Assembly (NCBI GenBank): GCA_031262225.1
Contig: JAISIC010000080.1
Location: forward strand, 1-41,366
Length of the DNA: 41,366 nt
Origin: Ruminococcus sp.
GTDB lineage: Bacteria; Bacillota; Clostridia; Oscillospirales; Ruminococcaceae
Direction: 5' to 3'
Shown: one piece after another, positions 34,114 to 41,330 of the stretch
Position numbering within the stretch: the first letter of the stretch is position 1
Layout: every line of letters starts with the position of its first letter
The notes under the pieces: model-generated
Told to the model about the DNA's origin: nothing
Database searches by the model: none
Seen by the model: the letters and a program-made list of their open reading frames with translations, nothing else
Position numbers and translations under genes: made by a program

Positions 34114-34682
34114 ATTGTCATCTCCGCTTCATCCATAGTTGATTTAAGTTTAACTCTGATTTTATCTCTGGCACGCCTTAGAACTGCGTTTATTTGATTG
34201 TTAGACATATTAGCTTTTTCGGCAATTTCAGAAAACTTCAGATTATCAACATACTTCATTTCCATTATCAGCCGCTCTTTTTCCGATAACTGTGCAAGCG
34301 CCGATTTCAAAAGAGCATAGCTTTCGCGATTTTCTATAATAATGTCAATAGGCAGGTCGTCTGAAACGGGTTCCGGTGCATCCTCTCGGTCGAGAGAAGT
34401 CGAGATACCCGAACGTTTTCGGCTTCGTAAAATGTCTAAACAAATATTCCTAATAGTATTAACGCTCCAACCCAATAAATTTGTATCATCCATGTCCAAA
34501 ATTTTCAATTTGTTCACAATTATTTTCAAAAAAAGGTTATGTACAGCATCTTCTGCCTCTTCTTTCGACCCTAAATAACGAAAAGCGACACGAAAAAAGA
34601 AATCGTGATACTTTTCGTATATCAGTCTTATTCGCTTTTTTTCCTCGTCGGTATCTACCATCGACATATATAATGCTAACAT
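34110..34682 (-). CDS. ECF-type RNA polymerase sigma factor
   Basis: A 190-residue sigma-70 family factor of the extracytoplasmic-function kind. Region 2 is at about 20-95 (LGSKEEAEDAVHNLFLKI and GWSVNTIRNICLDILR). Region 4 is at about 125-185 (LSEKERLIMEMKYVDNLKFSEIAEKANMSNNQINAVLRRARDKIR, shown here as a block with the HTH near its middle). The start at 34682 follows GCGGAGG. A TTGATA upstream has only a weak -10 at 17 bp, so its own promoter is unclear and it may be read through from the gene 69 bp upstream, since no terminator lies between them. It is coupled to the anti-sigma gene downstream. Confidence 0.92.
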   Translation of the reverse strand: MLALYMSMVDTDEEKKRIRLIYEKYHDFFFRVAFRYLGSKEEAEDAVHNLFLKIIVNKLKILDMDDTNLLGWSVNTIRNICLDILRSRKRSGISTSLDREDAPEPVSDDLPIDIIIENRESYALLKSALAQLSEKERLIMEMKYVDNLKFSEIAEKANMSNNQINAVLRRARDKIRVKLKSTMDEAEMTI

Positions 34683-34751
34683 TTTTATTGCCTCCGCAGA
34701 TTCAGTCTATTTCATCGCTATTACATTGTATCAGATTTAATATATATACTA

Positions 34752-35318
34752 TCAATCCATCGGGATGATATTGAGTTTGCCCGAGGATGTTGCCGAACCG
34801 GTTTGACCATTCGCATCAGCTGCTGTAACATTTTCTGTCGGGATGATAATCGTTTGCCCGTCGGATGTTTTGATGGTAAGGGTTTCGATAAAGAGGTATA
34901 CAGTTATCGGAAAATATGCTTTCCCGACTATGTCAAAACTGCCGTTAATGCGGAATTTCTGTTTGTACTTCTCCATATTCTGCGTTGTGAAATTGAACAC
35001 TTTTCTGCTTAAAAAGTTGACTTCGCCGCCACGCTGACTTGATATATCCGAACCGGTTTGATAACTTGAACTTCCTCCCGCTAAAAATGCAAACCACCAA
35101 GACTTCCAATCGCCATTGTCTATTGCTCTTTGCATTTCGCTTGTTGTTTCGTTTGAGAATGTGTCACCAAGCTGTTCCATTGTATCGGAATAGAATTTTT
35201 CAGAAAGCGATATAATTTCGAGATCAATTTCATCATGCCCCACTTCGCCGACCTGAGCTATTACACCGGCTTTTGATATGCGGGCGTAACCTTGCTCAAA
35301 GCTGAATATCGTTTCGCC
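34752..35318 (-). repeat. Domain repeat, copy 2 (free-standing gene)
   Basis: Partner of 36377-36940, about 1.6 kb away in direct orientation. Recombination between the two would delete the membrane-protein gene. Confidence 0.85.
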
Positions 35319-35348
35319 GGATAAATTTTGATTGTTATTTATCTCCAT
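34752..35348 (-). CDS. Free-standing copy of the C-terminal domain of the 1281-residue toxin-like protein
   Basis: No known family recognised. The 198 residues align without large gaps to residues 1095-1281 of the giant protein at 36377-40222: shared FSFEQGY, SLSEKFY, ETTSEMQRA, SWWFAFLAGGSSS, TQNMEK and VYLFIETLTIKTSDGQTI, both ending in SGKLNI-P. It has no signal peptide and no membrane helix; the WWFAFLAGG patch is hydrophobic. It looks like a beta-rich, Ser/Thr-rich domain. The start follows GGGAGG. Unlike its neighbours it has its own consensus promoter. It may co-assemble with, anchor, or block the large protein. Confidence 0.8.
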   Translation of the reverse strand: MEINNNQNLSGETIFSFEQGYARISKAGVIAQVGEVGHDEIDLEIISLSEKFYSDTMEQLGDTFSNETTSEMQRAIDNGDWKSWWFAFLAGGSSSYQTGSDISSQRGGEVNFLSRKVFNFTTQNMEKYKQKFRINGSFDIVGKAYFPITVYLFIETLTIKTSDGQTIIIPTENVTAADANGQTGSATSSGKLNIIPMD

Positions 35349-35376
35349 ATAATCCTCCCAATATTTTCATTACTAC

Positions 35377-35405
35377 AGTATATCATATTGCTCTGTTTTA
35401 GTCAA
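35377..35405 (-). promoter_or_regulatory. Consensus promoter of the free-standing domain gene
   Basis: On the minus strand: TTGACT (35405-35400), a 17-bp spacer and TATACT (35382-35377), just after the stop of the membrane-protein gene and about 30 bp before the start. It is one of the strongest promoters in the window and suggests high, independent expression of this gene. Confidence 0.85.
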
Positions 35406-35410
35406 GACTA

Positions 35411-36268
35411 TTAATTGTCATTCCCCGCCAAAGGTTCTTTCTTTTCGAGGTTTTGGAGCATTGTCGGGATAAACCTTTCGGAAAAACCGGCGGCGATACA
35501 GAGTAAATACATTGCGTCATTAACCTGTGAAGTATTAAAAAAACCGGAGAAAATTAAATTCAATTTGAAAAGCAAAATAATCACTAAACAAGAAACCGCC
35601 GCCGCAATCATTCTTGAAATAACCTCAAGCAAACTCAACATCCGCCCCGATTCACAGCTGAAAGTCTGATTGCCGTTCTTGGTGATTATCGAAAGCGTTG
35701 CACCTATCGCACCCGCTGCTGTGAATTTCATGCTTTTGATTATCTGAATATCAATATCTGAAAAAGCCGCGATTTTGTCTGAACAAAGTGTTAAAATTGC
35801 GGTTATAAGCAAAATTGCCGCAGTAATAATCAGGCAATATGTGAGCTGCCATTTCCGAGAAGTTTCAACCGTGCGGTTGGTGATATATTTTTTTGTGTAA
35901 TCGATATGTTCTGCGGCTCCGTCAAAATTCTTTTCAAAAGCAAACGAAAGACACTCTGCCAAAAGACAGTTAATGCTTTTTTCTGTATTTTTTGAGAAAT
36001 ATGTTATCGCAGGCATATGCCTGAGTTTTTCGATTTCCGACATTGATTCGCTGAGTTTTGATTTTTCTTCATCGGTGAAATTTTCATCGTAAATTTCTGT
36101 GGTTTCAAAGGCGTATTTGTTATCGGTTGTTATGTATATTATATATTCTCCCGGGGTGCTGTGCAAAACATATAAAACATCCTTCGGGTTAATGCCCGAT
36201 TGGGGATATTTATCTATGTACGGTTTGAGGAAGGTCGGATAATCTTCTTTTATAATTTGGTCAACCAT
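35411..36268 (-). CDS. Membrane protein with cytoplasmic N-terminal domain and four helices
   Basis: Function unknown. The first about 165 residues are soluble and mixed alpha/beta (YVLHSTPGEYIIYITTDNKYAF), followed by helices at about 168-188, 203-222, 236-255 and 258-275, and a short charged tail. The GAIGATLSI and AAGFSERFIP patterns in the membrane part resemble a membrane module seen in other hypothetical proteins of bacterial conflict loci, a resemblance from memory only. SD AAGGAGTAAT precedes the ATG. The gene lies between the giant toxin-like gene (108-bp gap) and the free-standing domain gene, so it may be a membrane partner, receptor or immunity protein for them. Confidence 0.8.
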   Translation of the reverse strand: MVDQIIKEDYPTFLKPYIDKYPQSGINPKDVLYVLHSTPGEYIIYITTDNKYAFETTEIYDENFTDEEKSKLSESMSEIEKLRHMPAITYFSKNTEKSINCLLAECLSFAFEKNFDGAAEHIDYTKKYITNRTVETSRKWQLTYCLIITAAILLITAILTLCSDKIAAFSDIDIQIIKSMKFTAAGAIGATLSIITKNGNQTFSCESGRMLSLLEVISRMIAAAVSCLVIILLFKLNLIFSGFFNTSQVNDAMYLLCIAAGFSERFIPTMLQNLEKKEPLAGNDN

Positions 36269-36301
36269 ATTCTATTACTCCTTGATTTTTTTAAGCGAAA
36301 A

Positions 36302-36337
36302 CCTCGGCATATCCGCGACACTGCGTCTATACCGAGG
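36302..36337 (-). terminator. Hairpin between the giant gene and the membrane-protein gene
   Basis: On the minus strand CCTCGGTATA pairs with TATGCCGAGG (10 bp with one G-U pair), with a short inner stem, followed by TTTTCGCTT. The T run is short, so this may be a partial terminator that lowers expression of the genes beyond, or an RNA stability element. Confidence 0.5.
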
Positions 36338-36376
36338 CTTTCTTGGGCATTTTTATCTATATGGGTATATCGGAGC

Positions 36377-36940
36377 TTATGAAATCGGGGTTATATTGAG
36401 TTTGCCCGAGGGTGTTCCTGCGCCGGTATTGCCATTCGCATCAGCCGCCGCAACATTTTGTGTCGGGATGAGAATCGTTTGTCCGTCGGATGTTTTGATA
36501 GTAAGAGTTTCGATAAAAAGGTATACCGTTGTCGGAATATACGACTGTCCGACTATGTCAAAACTGCCCTTAACGCGGAATTTCTGTTTATTCTTTTCCA
36601 TATTCTGCGTTGCGGAATTGGTCACTTTGCTGTCTGTGAATGTAACCTCGCCGTTTTGCTGTTTTGATATATCCGAACTGGTCTGATGACTTGAACTTCC
36701 GCCTGCTAAAAATGCAAACCACCAAGACTGTTGATCGTTATTTTCTGTTGCTCTTTGCATTTCGCTTGTTGTTTCGTGAGTGAATGTGCTTTGAAGATCA
36801 TTTGTCGTTTCGGTATAGAATTTTTCAGAGAGCGATGTAATTTCGAGATCAATTTCGACGTGCCCTGTTACGCCGATCTGAACTGTCGCACCGGCTTTTG
36901 ATAGGTTACCGTAACCCTGTTCAAAGCTGAATACCGTTCC
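36377..36940 (-). repeat. Domain repeat, copy 1 (3' end of the giant gene)
   Basis: About 560 bp coding for residues 1095-1281, clearly similar at DNA level to 34752-35318 in the same orientation; for example, the stretch around GTCCGTCGGATGTTTTGAT (36481 on) has a near-identical partner near 34858. Confidence 0.85.
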
Positions 36941-39900
36941 GCCGGCAGCACTGTCGCCGAATATGCCCGAATAGGCTCTGAACTCGCTGTCGATATGCGG
37001 AAGCGTCTTAATGCAGTAGCCGACCGGGGGCGATAAAATCGTGCTTTTTTCTGTTGTCGGCTGTTCTAAATCCGAAAAACTGTCGAGCAGGAAGCTGTAT
37101 GAATCATAGTTTTCAGTTTTGATATAGTTTTGGAATTTAGCATTCATTTCATCGAGATATTCCGCAAGCCCCTCGCCGTTTAATGCAAAGAATTCAAGCG
37201 GTTTTTCCAGATTAATGAGCGCCTTGAGTTCACGATTATTCTGAAACATTTCTTGGAGGCTTTTTTCACAAGTCTTCATCTGCTTGCGTAATTCGGCTAA
37301 TTCGTCATAAAGCTGCGAACGTTTATCAATGTTACTGCAAAGCTTTATAGTTTTGCCGAAAACTTCAAGTGCATTCAGCCCGATTTTGTAAAGGGCTTTT
37401 GCCGCTTCGACCGCACCTTGTTCGGGAGATGAAGCACCTGCCGTTATCATTGAGGAAACCTCTTCACTTGAGGGCAAAAACTTCTTGAAATTCGCAATCA
37501 TATTTTCGGGATCGACTTCTTTTTCAATTGCACCGTCAAGACTCTTGATCTCCTCCATAAGAACAGACATGGGGGTAATAAAGTTGTTTATCATAAGCTC
37601 GGTTTGATCGGAAATGACTGTTGCGAATCTCTTACATTCGTTGTTGAGCTGGGTGTAAAAGCCTAATGCCGATAGGTCTTTGCGTGTGTTTTGCTTAAGA
37701 ATATCCGCATTGTCTTTAAGCGACTTTGAAAGAGCCGTCAGGCTGTTTGTGAAAGCGGTGTTTTTGTTTTCTATCCGTTTAACGATACTTTCAATATTCG
37801 ATTTCGCAGTTTCGTCATCAGGATATATATCAAGCTTGCTCTTGTATCTATTGTACATTTCAATTTCTTTGTCTATATTCGGCAAATCGGATGTGCGAAG
37901 TGTAAGTAATTTGTCCGTGTAAGCTTCATAAACAAGCTTCGCATCGGTTTTCAGATCACTCGCCTTTTCTTTGAGAACCGGCATATATTTTGAACTCAAA
38001 TCGATTGCAACTTCACCTATAGCAGCGGAGTTGTCATTCCAAGACATAGTATCCAAAATAAAAGCGGCAGCTGTTGTATCGAGTACTTGATCTGAAACGA
38101 CATTGCGTGCTTCTTTGAACATAGCCAAAAGCTGTGTGGTGACATCGGGAACGTCGCCCCAAGCGTTTGCGGCATCTGCAAGACCGAAGATAAAATCGAA
38201 TACTTCTGATTTTGAATTGAGTTGACCGAGCGAAGCGGCGGCATTGCCAATGTCTGTTGATATGCTGTTCCAAACCGCAACCAACATATTCAGTCCTGTT
38301 ACGGCATTGGAAATTGCAAGACCGAGGTTGTGGAGATTTGAGGTCGCGGCTTCAACGGCACCCGAAACCTTGTTCAGGTTATTATAGAGCTTCGTTTTGG
38401 CATCGCACTGATCTTGAAGCTTGTTCCTTTCTTTACGCACTTTCTCGGCACGATCGCCGTAAACGCCGCCTGTAACTGCCCAGCTGATAATTCCGAGAGG
38501 ACCTAAAACAAATCCGGCAGCTCCGGTAAATGCCAAGCCGACATCTTTATTATACTCGTCGGTTTTCGACTTAATCTGTCTGTTCAGATCATCTATTTCT
38601 GCTTTGAGAGCCTTCGTTTCTGCGGCAATGTCAAGAGCATCCATCTTTGATTTCATAACCTCTGCGGCAGGTTGAAGCGTATTTCCCAAAGTTGTTTGAA
38701 ACCCGAGCAGCCTGTCCCGCAACGCCTGAGCGTTTGCCGAATAGCCGTTTGTTTTTTCTTGAAAATCAAGCAACGCATCGGCGAGCTTATCCATCTTTGA
38801 TTTGTCTTTTTCAGAGGGGACTTCAACGTTATCAATTTTTGTAACGTCAAGGTTTGACAGCATATTAACAATCAAATTCACGCGTGTATTAAACATAGAA
38901 CCATATTTACCGAGATCGTTAGATTGAGCAATGATGCCGCTGCTTCCGTTTTCGAGATCGTTCCAAAGCGAAGCGTGGGTATTAAACGGCTGATAAAAAG
39001 ATGCAAATGAGAGAGGCGAAAATTCGGGGTGATCTGCACTGAAAGCATCCGAACCGGTATATCCGAGATAAGTTGCTGCAGTAGCTTCTGTCGTGGGGAG
39101 TTGAAGTCCGAGTTTAACATATCTCAAAATGTTTATGACGTCGTCTTTGCTCATACCGAATAGTCCGGCAGACTTTTTAATCGAATCGTCTGAGGTTTCT
39201 GAGACGAGTGTTTCATCACCGTTCGCCGCGAAATCAACAGCGTATGTATCGGGAGACGTCGCCTTAACCGGAACGGAAAGTGTCGGGATTTGCGAAAGTA
39301 CACCTGTGTCACCGGTCATCAGCTTGAGCATCATAAAACTTGTTTTACCGAAGGTCGGCTCTTTTTTGCACTTTACTACCGTATCTGTGACGGTTGCGAC
39401 TTTCTGATAAAGTGCATTAATTTCCGGGTTGTCTGACGGTGCATAATCGTAATTTACGGATTTTACAGTTGAATTAATCATTTTAAATTTCTCCATACTT
39501 TTATTTATTTTGTCGCTGACAGTTTTCAAAACGCCGAAGATTTCAACGTTTGATTTAAGATCAATGTAAATACCTATCGGGTCTTTCTGACACTGTTTTA
39601 TATCCGACACGGAATTTTTCAGATCATTTATGATAAGTGAAAACATTATGCCGAGGTTTTTCACAGCAGCATATGTGCCGCTCGTGAGCTTGCTGTTCAC
39701 CAAAAGCGACATAAAACTCGTATAACAAGACTCTTCTTTCGCCGCCTTAATCGCGTCATCAAGTTTTGCCATCATAAAATTCGCCAAATCGCCTTGTTGG
39801 TTGTTTATCGGGTCTATAAGTGCATTGAAATCTCCATATAACGGGTTGATTTCGGCAAGAAGATTTTCAAACGCTTCTGTGAGCTTATCAGACGGAAAGT

Positions 39901-40222
39901 CTTCATCACAAACCGAAACAGTCGTCTCGAATTTTTTTATAATCTGTGAGATTATTTCTGTGATTTTTCTCCACAAGGGAACAAGTGCAAGGATTTTTTC
40001 CGAATAGCCCCTGAGGGTTTTGCCCGTATCGCTTTGGTCATATTGTGTCGATATTTTGATTTGACTGCAATAAAGTATCAGAAGATCAATATCCAGCCCT
40101 TCAAAAAGATAATCATATGTCGCATCGCCGCAGTCTTTGATTTTTTTTGTATGCAGCATTAAGTATTTGATTGTGTCTCGCAGTTCATCTGCGGTATAAA
40201 TTTTGTATTGGCTATCTGACAT
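36377..40222 (-). CDS. Giant alpha-pore-forming-toxin-like protein (XaxA/YaxA-like module)
   Basis: 1281 residues, no signal peptide, almost all helical. Residues about 350-700 resemble alpha-xenorhabdolysin subunit A (XaxA/YaxA): MSKDDVINILRYVKLGLQLPTT then YLGY (356-388), FNTHASLWNDLE (413-424), a long coiled coil, a hydrophobic hairpin LAFTGAAGFVLGPLGIISWAV (563-583), then GGVYGDRAEKVRKERNKL (585-602) and another long helix with AVWNSISTDIG (649-659). In XaxA the hairpin and GxYGxKAExIRKxxN segment are the membrane-inserting head. Residues 1-300 and 720-1015 are further helical bundles of unknown type, perhaps a second, XaxB-like half. Residues 1095-1281 are a separate beta-rich domain duplicated in the gene at 34752. 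The SD AAAGGAG is good; the start is 66 bp past the HTH-like gene. The family call rests on remembered motifs, not a search. Confidence 0.82.
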   Translation of the reverse strand: MSDSQYKIYTADELRDTIKYLMLHTKKIKDCGDATYDYLFEGLDIDLLILYCSQIKISTQYDQSDTGKTLRGYSEKILALVPLWRKITEIISQIIKKFETTVSVCDEDFPSDKLTEAFENLLAEINPLYGDFNALIDPINNQQGDLANFMMAKLDDAIKAAKEESCYTSFMSLLVNSKLTSGTYAAVKNLGIMFSLIINDLKNSVSDIKQCQKDPIGIYIDLKSNVEIFGVLKTVSDKINKSMEKFKMINSTVKSVNYDYAPSDNPEINALYQKVATVTDTVVKCKKEPTFGKTSFMMLKLMTGDTGVLSQIPTLSVPVKATSPDTYAVDFAANGDETLVSETSDDSIKKSAGLFGMSKDDVINILRYVKLGLQLPTTEATAATYLGYTGSDAFSADHPEFSPLSFASFYQPFNTHASLWNDLENGSSGIIAQSNDLGKYGSMFNTRVNLIVNMLSNLDVTKIDNVEVPSEKDKSKMDKLADALLDFQEKTNGYSANAQALRDRLLGFQTTLGNTLQPAAEVMKSKMDALDIAAETKALKAEIDDLNRQIKSKTDEYNKDVGLAFTGAAGFVLGPLGIISWAVTGGVYGDRAEKVRKERNKLQDQCDAKTKLYNNLNKVSGAVEAATSNLHNLGLAISNAVTGLNMLVAVWNSISTDIGNAAASLGQLNSKSEVFDFIFGLADAANAWGDVPDVTTQLLAMFKEARNVVSDQVLDTTAAAFILDTMSWNDNSAAIGEVAIDLSSKYMPVLKEKASDLKTDAKLVYEAYTDKLLTLRTSDLPNIDKEIEMYNRYKSKLDIYPDDETAKSNIESIVKRIENKNTAFTNSLTALSKSLKDNADILKQNTRKDLSALGFYTQLNNECKRFATVISDQTELMINNFITPMSVLMEEIKSLDGAIEKEVDPENMIANFKKFLPSSEEVSSMITAGASSPEQGAVEAAKALYKIGLNALEVFGKTIKLCSNIDKRSQLYDELAELRKQMKTCEKSLQEMFQNNRELKALINLEKPLEFFALNGEGLAEYLDEMNAKFQNYIKTENYDSYSFLLDSFSDLEQPTTEKSTILSPPVGYCIKTLPHIDSEFRAYSGIFGDSAAGGTVFSFEQGYGNLSKAGATVQIGVTGHVEIDLEITSLSEKFYTETTNDLQSTFTHETTSEMQRATENNDQQSWWFAFLAGGSSSHQTSSDISKQQNGEVTFTDSKVTNSATQNMEKNKQKFRVKGSFDIVGQSYIPTTVYLFIETLTIKTSDGQTILIPTQNVAAADANGNTGAGTPSGKLNITPIS

Positions 40223-40288
40223 TTACATACTCCTTTCTTTTTAATAAATTTTTGCGGATAAAAAAATCACACCTCCGTTTTAATATAT

Positions 40289-40957
40289 TCAGCAGTTATA
40301 ATAACGAGTCCCCGTAAGCGGCAGATTCAAATCATACAGTAACTCATTTATTACATAAATATTGAATTCCCCTTTTGCAATTTCGCAAAGAATAACCGCA
40401 TCATCAAGAAGCGAAGTCGAAAGGCAATAGCCGAAAGAGCCCAGAAAATTTTGGGTTTCTGTTACTGACATTTTTTCACAAAGCACAATCGGAATCAGCG
40501 AACGTTTTGTTATGTAATTCCCTTTTTTTATGTGACGATACATTTGCTCGCTGAGACCGTTTGAAACCTTTTTGCGAGAAAGGGTGCCCCTGCAATCAAA
40601 GTCTTCCGGAAAGAGTGCAAGACCTGCTTTTTCAAGCAATGCGAGTTCTTCTTCTTCCGATATTCCGAAAAGACGCTTCATGTGATTAACTGCATACCGT
40701 TTCTTTTTGTTTTTGCTCGAACAAAAATCGGTTTTCCATTTGCTGACGTCACATCTTGTTATGCCGATTTTTTTATATATGCTGCATTTGCCCGAGATTT
40801 TAGTGTATTTGGAAATAATGTCAATAAAGCATATGTAGAAGTCCTTTTCTACACATATTTTATTATCCGAAAGCCATTTAACGGCTTCAGGATATTTTAT
40901 TGCAGCCCTGCTGTAATATTCCGAAAGAATTGCTGTTTCATTTATTGATAATAACAT
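40289..40957 (-). CDS. Protein with two HTH-like repeats (regulator or adaptor)
   Basis: 222 residues. The second half (about 128-220: GLSEQMYRHIKKG, SLIPIVLCEKMSVTETQNFLGSFGYCLS, EIAKGEFNIYVINELLYDLNLPLTG) closely follows the C-terminal helical domain often joined to macro-domain and other proteins in clostridia (pattern: YKKA-IDRK-FSKIR, AI-L-LDET-DLL--AGYALS, YDI-EINE-LF--D-PLLG). The first half (about 45-118: IYKKIGITRCDVSKWK and HMKRLFGISEEEELALLEKAGLALF) looks like a more diverged copy of the same unit. It could bind DNA or act as a protein adaptor. It is the first gene of the minus block, and a palindrome lies upstream. Confidence 0.75.
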   Translation of the reverse strand: MLLSINETAILSEYYSRAAIKYPEAVKWLSDNKICVEKDFYICFIDIISKYTKISGKCSIYKKIGITRCDVSKWKTDFCSSKNKKKRYAVNHMKRLFGISEEEELALLEKAGLALFPEDFDCRGTLSRKKVSNGLSEQMYRHIKKGNYITKRSLIPIVLCEKMSVTETQNFLGSFGYCLSTSLLDDAVILCEIAKGEFNIYVINELLYDLNLPLTGTRYYNC

Positions 40958-40991
40958 ATTGTTGGATAAAGTCAGAATTTCAGGTTTTTAT

Positions 40992-41003
40992 TAACAATTG
41001 TTA
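40992..41003. promoter_or_regulatory. Palindrome upstream of the HTH-like gene
   Basis: TAACAATTGTTA is a perfect 12-bp palindrome 35 bp before the start. On the minus strand a TATAAT lies just upstream of it, without a good -35. A related AACA/TGTT pair occurs near the start codon itself (40953-40963). Autoregulation is possible. Confidence 0.4.
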
Positions 41004-41057
41004 TTATAACATAATTTATAGGAAATAGTGTTAATCTTTTGAAACATAAAAAAAACA

Positions 41058-41076
41058 CCGGCGAAATCATCGGCGG
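41058..41076 (-). terminator. Possible terminator on the minus strand
   Basis: CCGCCGA pairs with TCGCCGG on the minus strand (6 of 7 pairs, loop of 5), followed after two bases by eight T. The remaining gap 41077-41170 shows nothing I can name. Confidence 0.5.
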
Positions 41077-41180
41077 CGGAGAAAATTCCATATTCAGTTA
41101 ATGCGGCATTTAGTTGCGATTTCGTTACTTTTATATTTTATCAGATTTAATACTTTTTTGCAATACTAAGTTACAAAAAA

Positions 41181-41201
41181 GGTTTGACAGATCGTCAAAC
41201 C
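41181..41201 (-). terminator. Terminator of the rRNA/tRNA operon
   Basis: GGTTTGAC (41181-41188) pairs with GTCAAACC (41194-41201), loop of 5; on the minus strand a run of six T follows. It lies 48 bp after the tRNA-Asn gene. Confidence 0.88.
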
Positions 41202-41248
41202 CTTTTATAGCATTAATTACATTGCCTTGTTCTGATATATGCCGCCGA

Positions 41249-41321
41249 CTCCCCCTGCTGGACTTGAACCAGCGACACCCTGATTAACAGTCAGGTGCTC
41301 TACCGACTGAGCTAAGGGGGA
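41249..41321 (-). tRNA. tRNA-Asn (anticodon GTT)
   Basis: A 73-base cloverleaf on the minus strand: acceptor arm TCCCCCT/AGGGGGA with discriminator G, D loop AGCTCAGTCGGTAGAGC, anticodon arm CCTGA/TCAGG around loop CTGTTAA, and T arm GCTGG-TTCAAGT-CCAGC. CCA is not encoded. Confidence 0.97.
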
Positions 41322-41330
41322 ATACACAAA

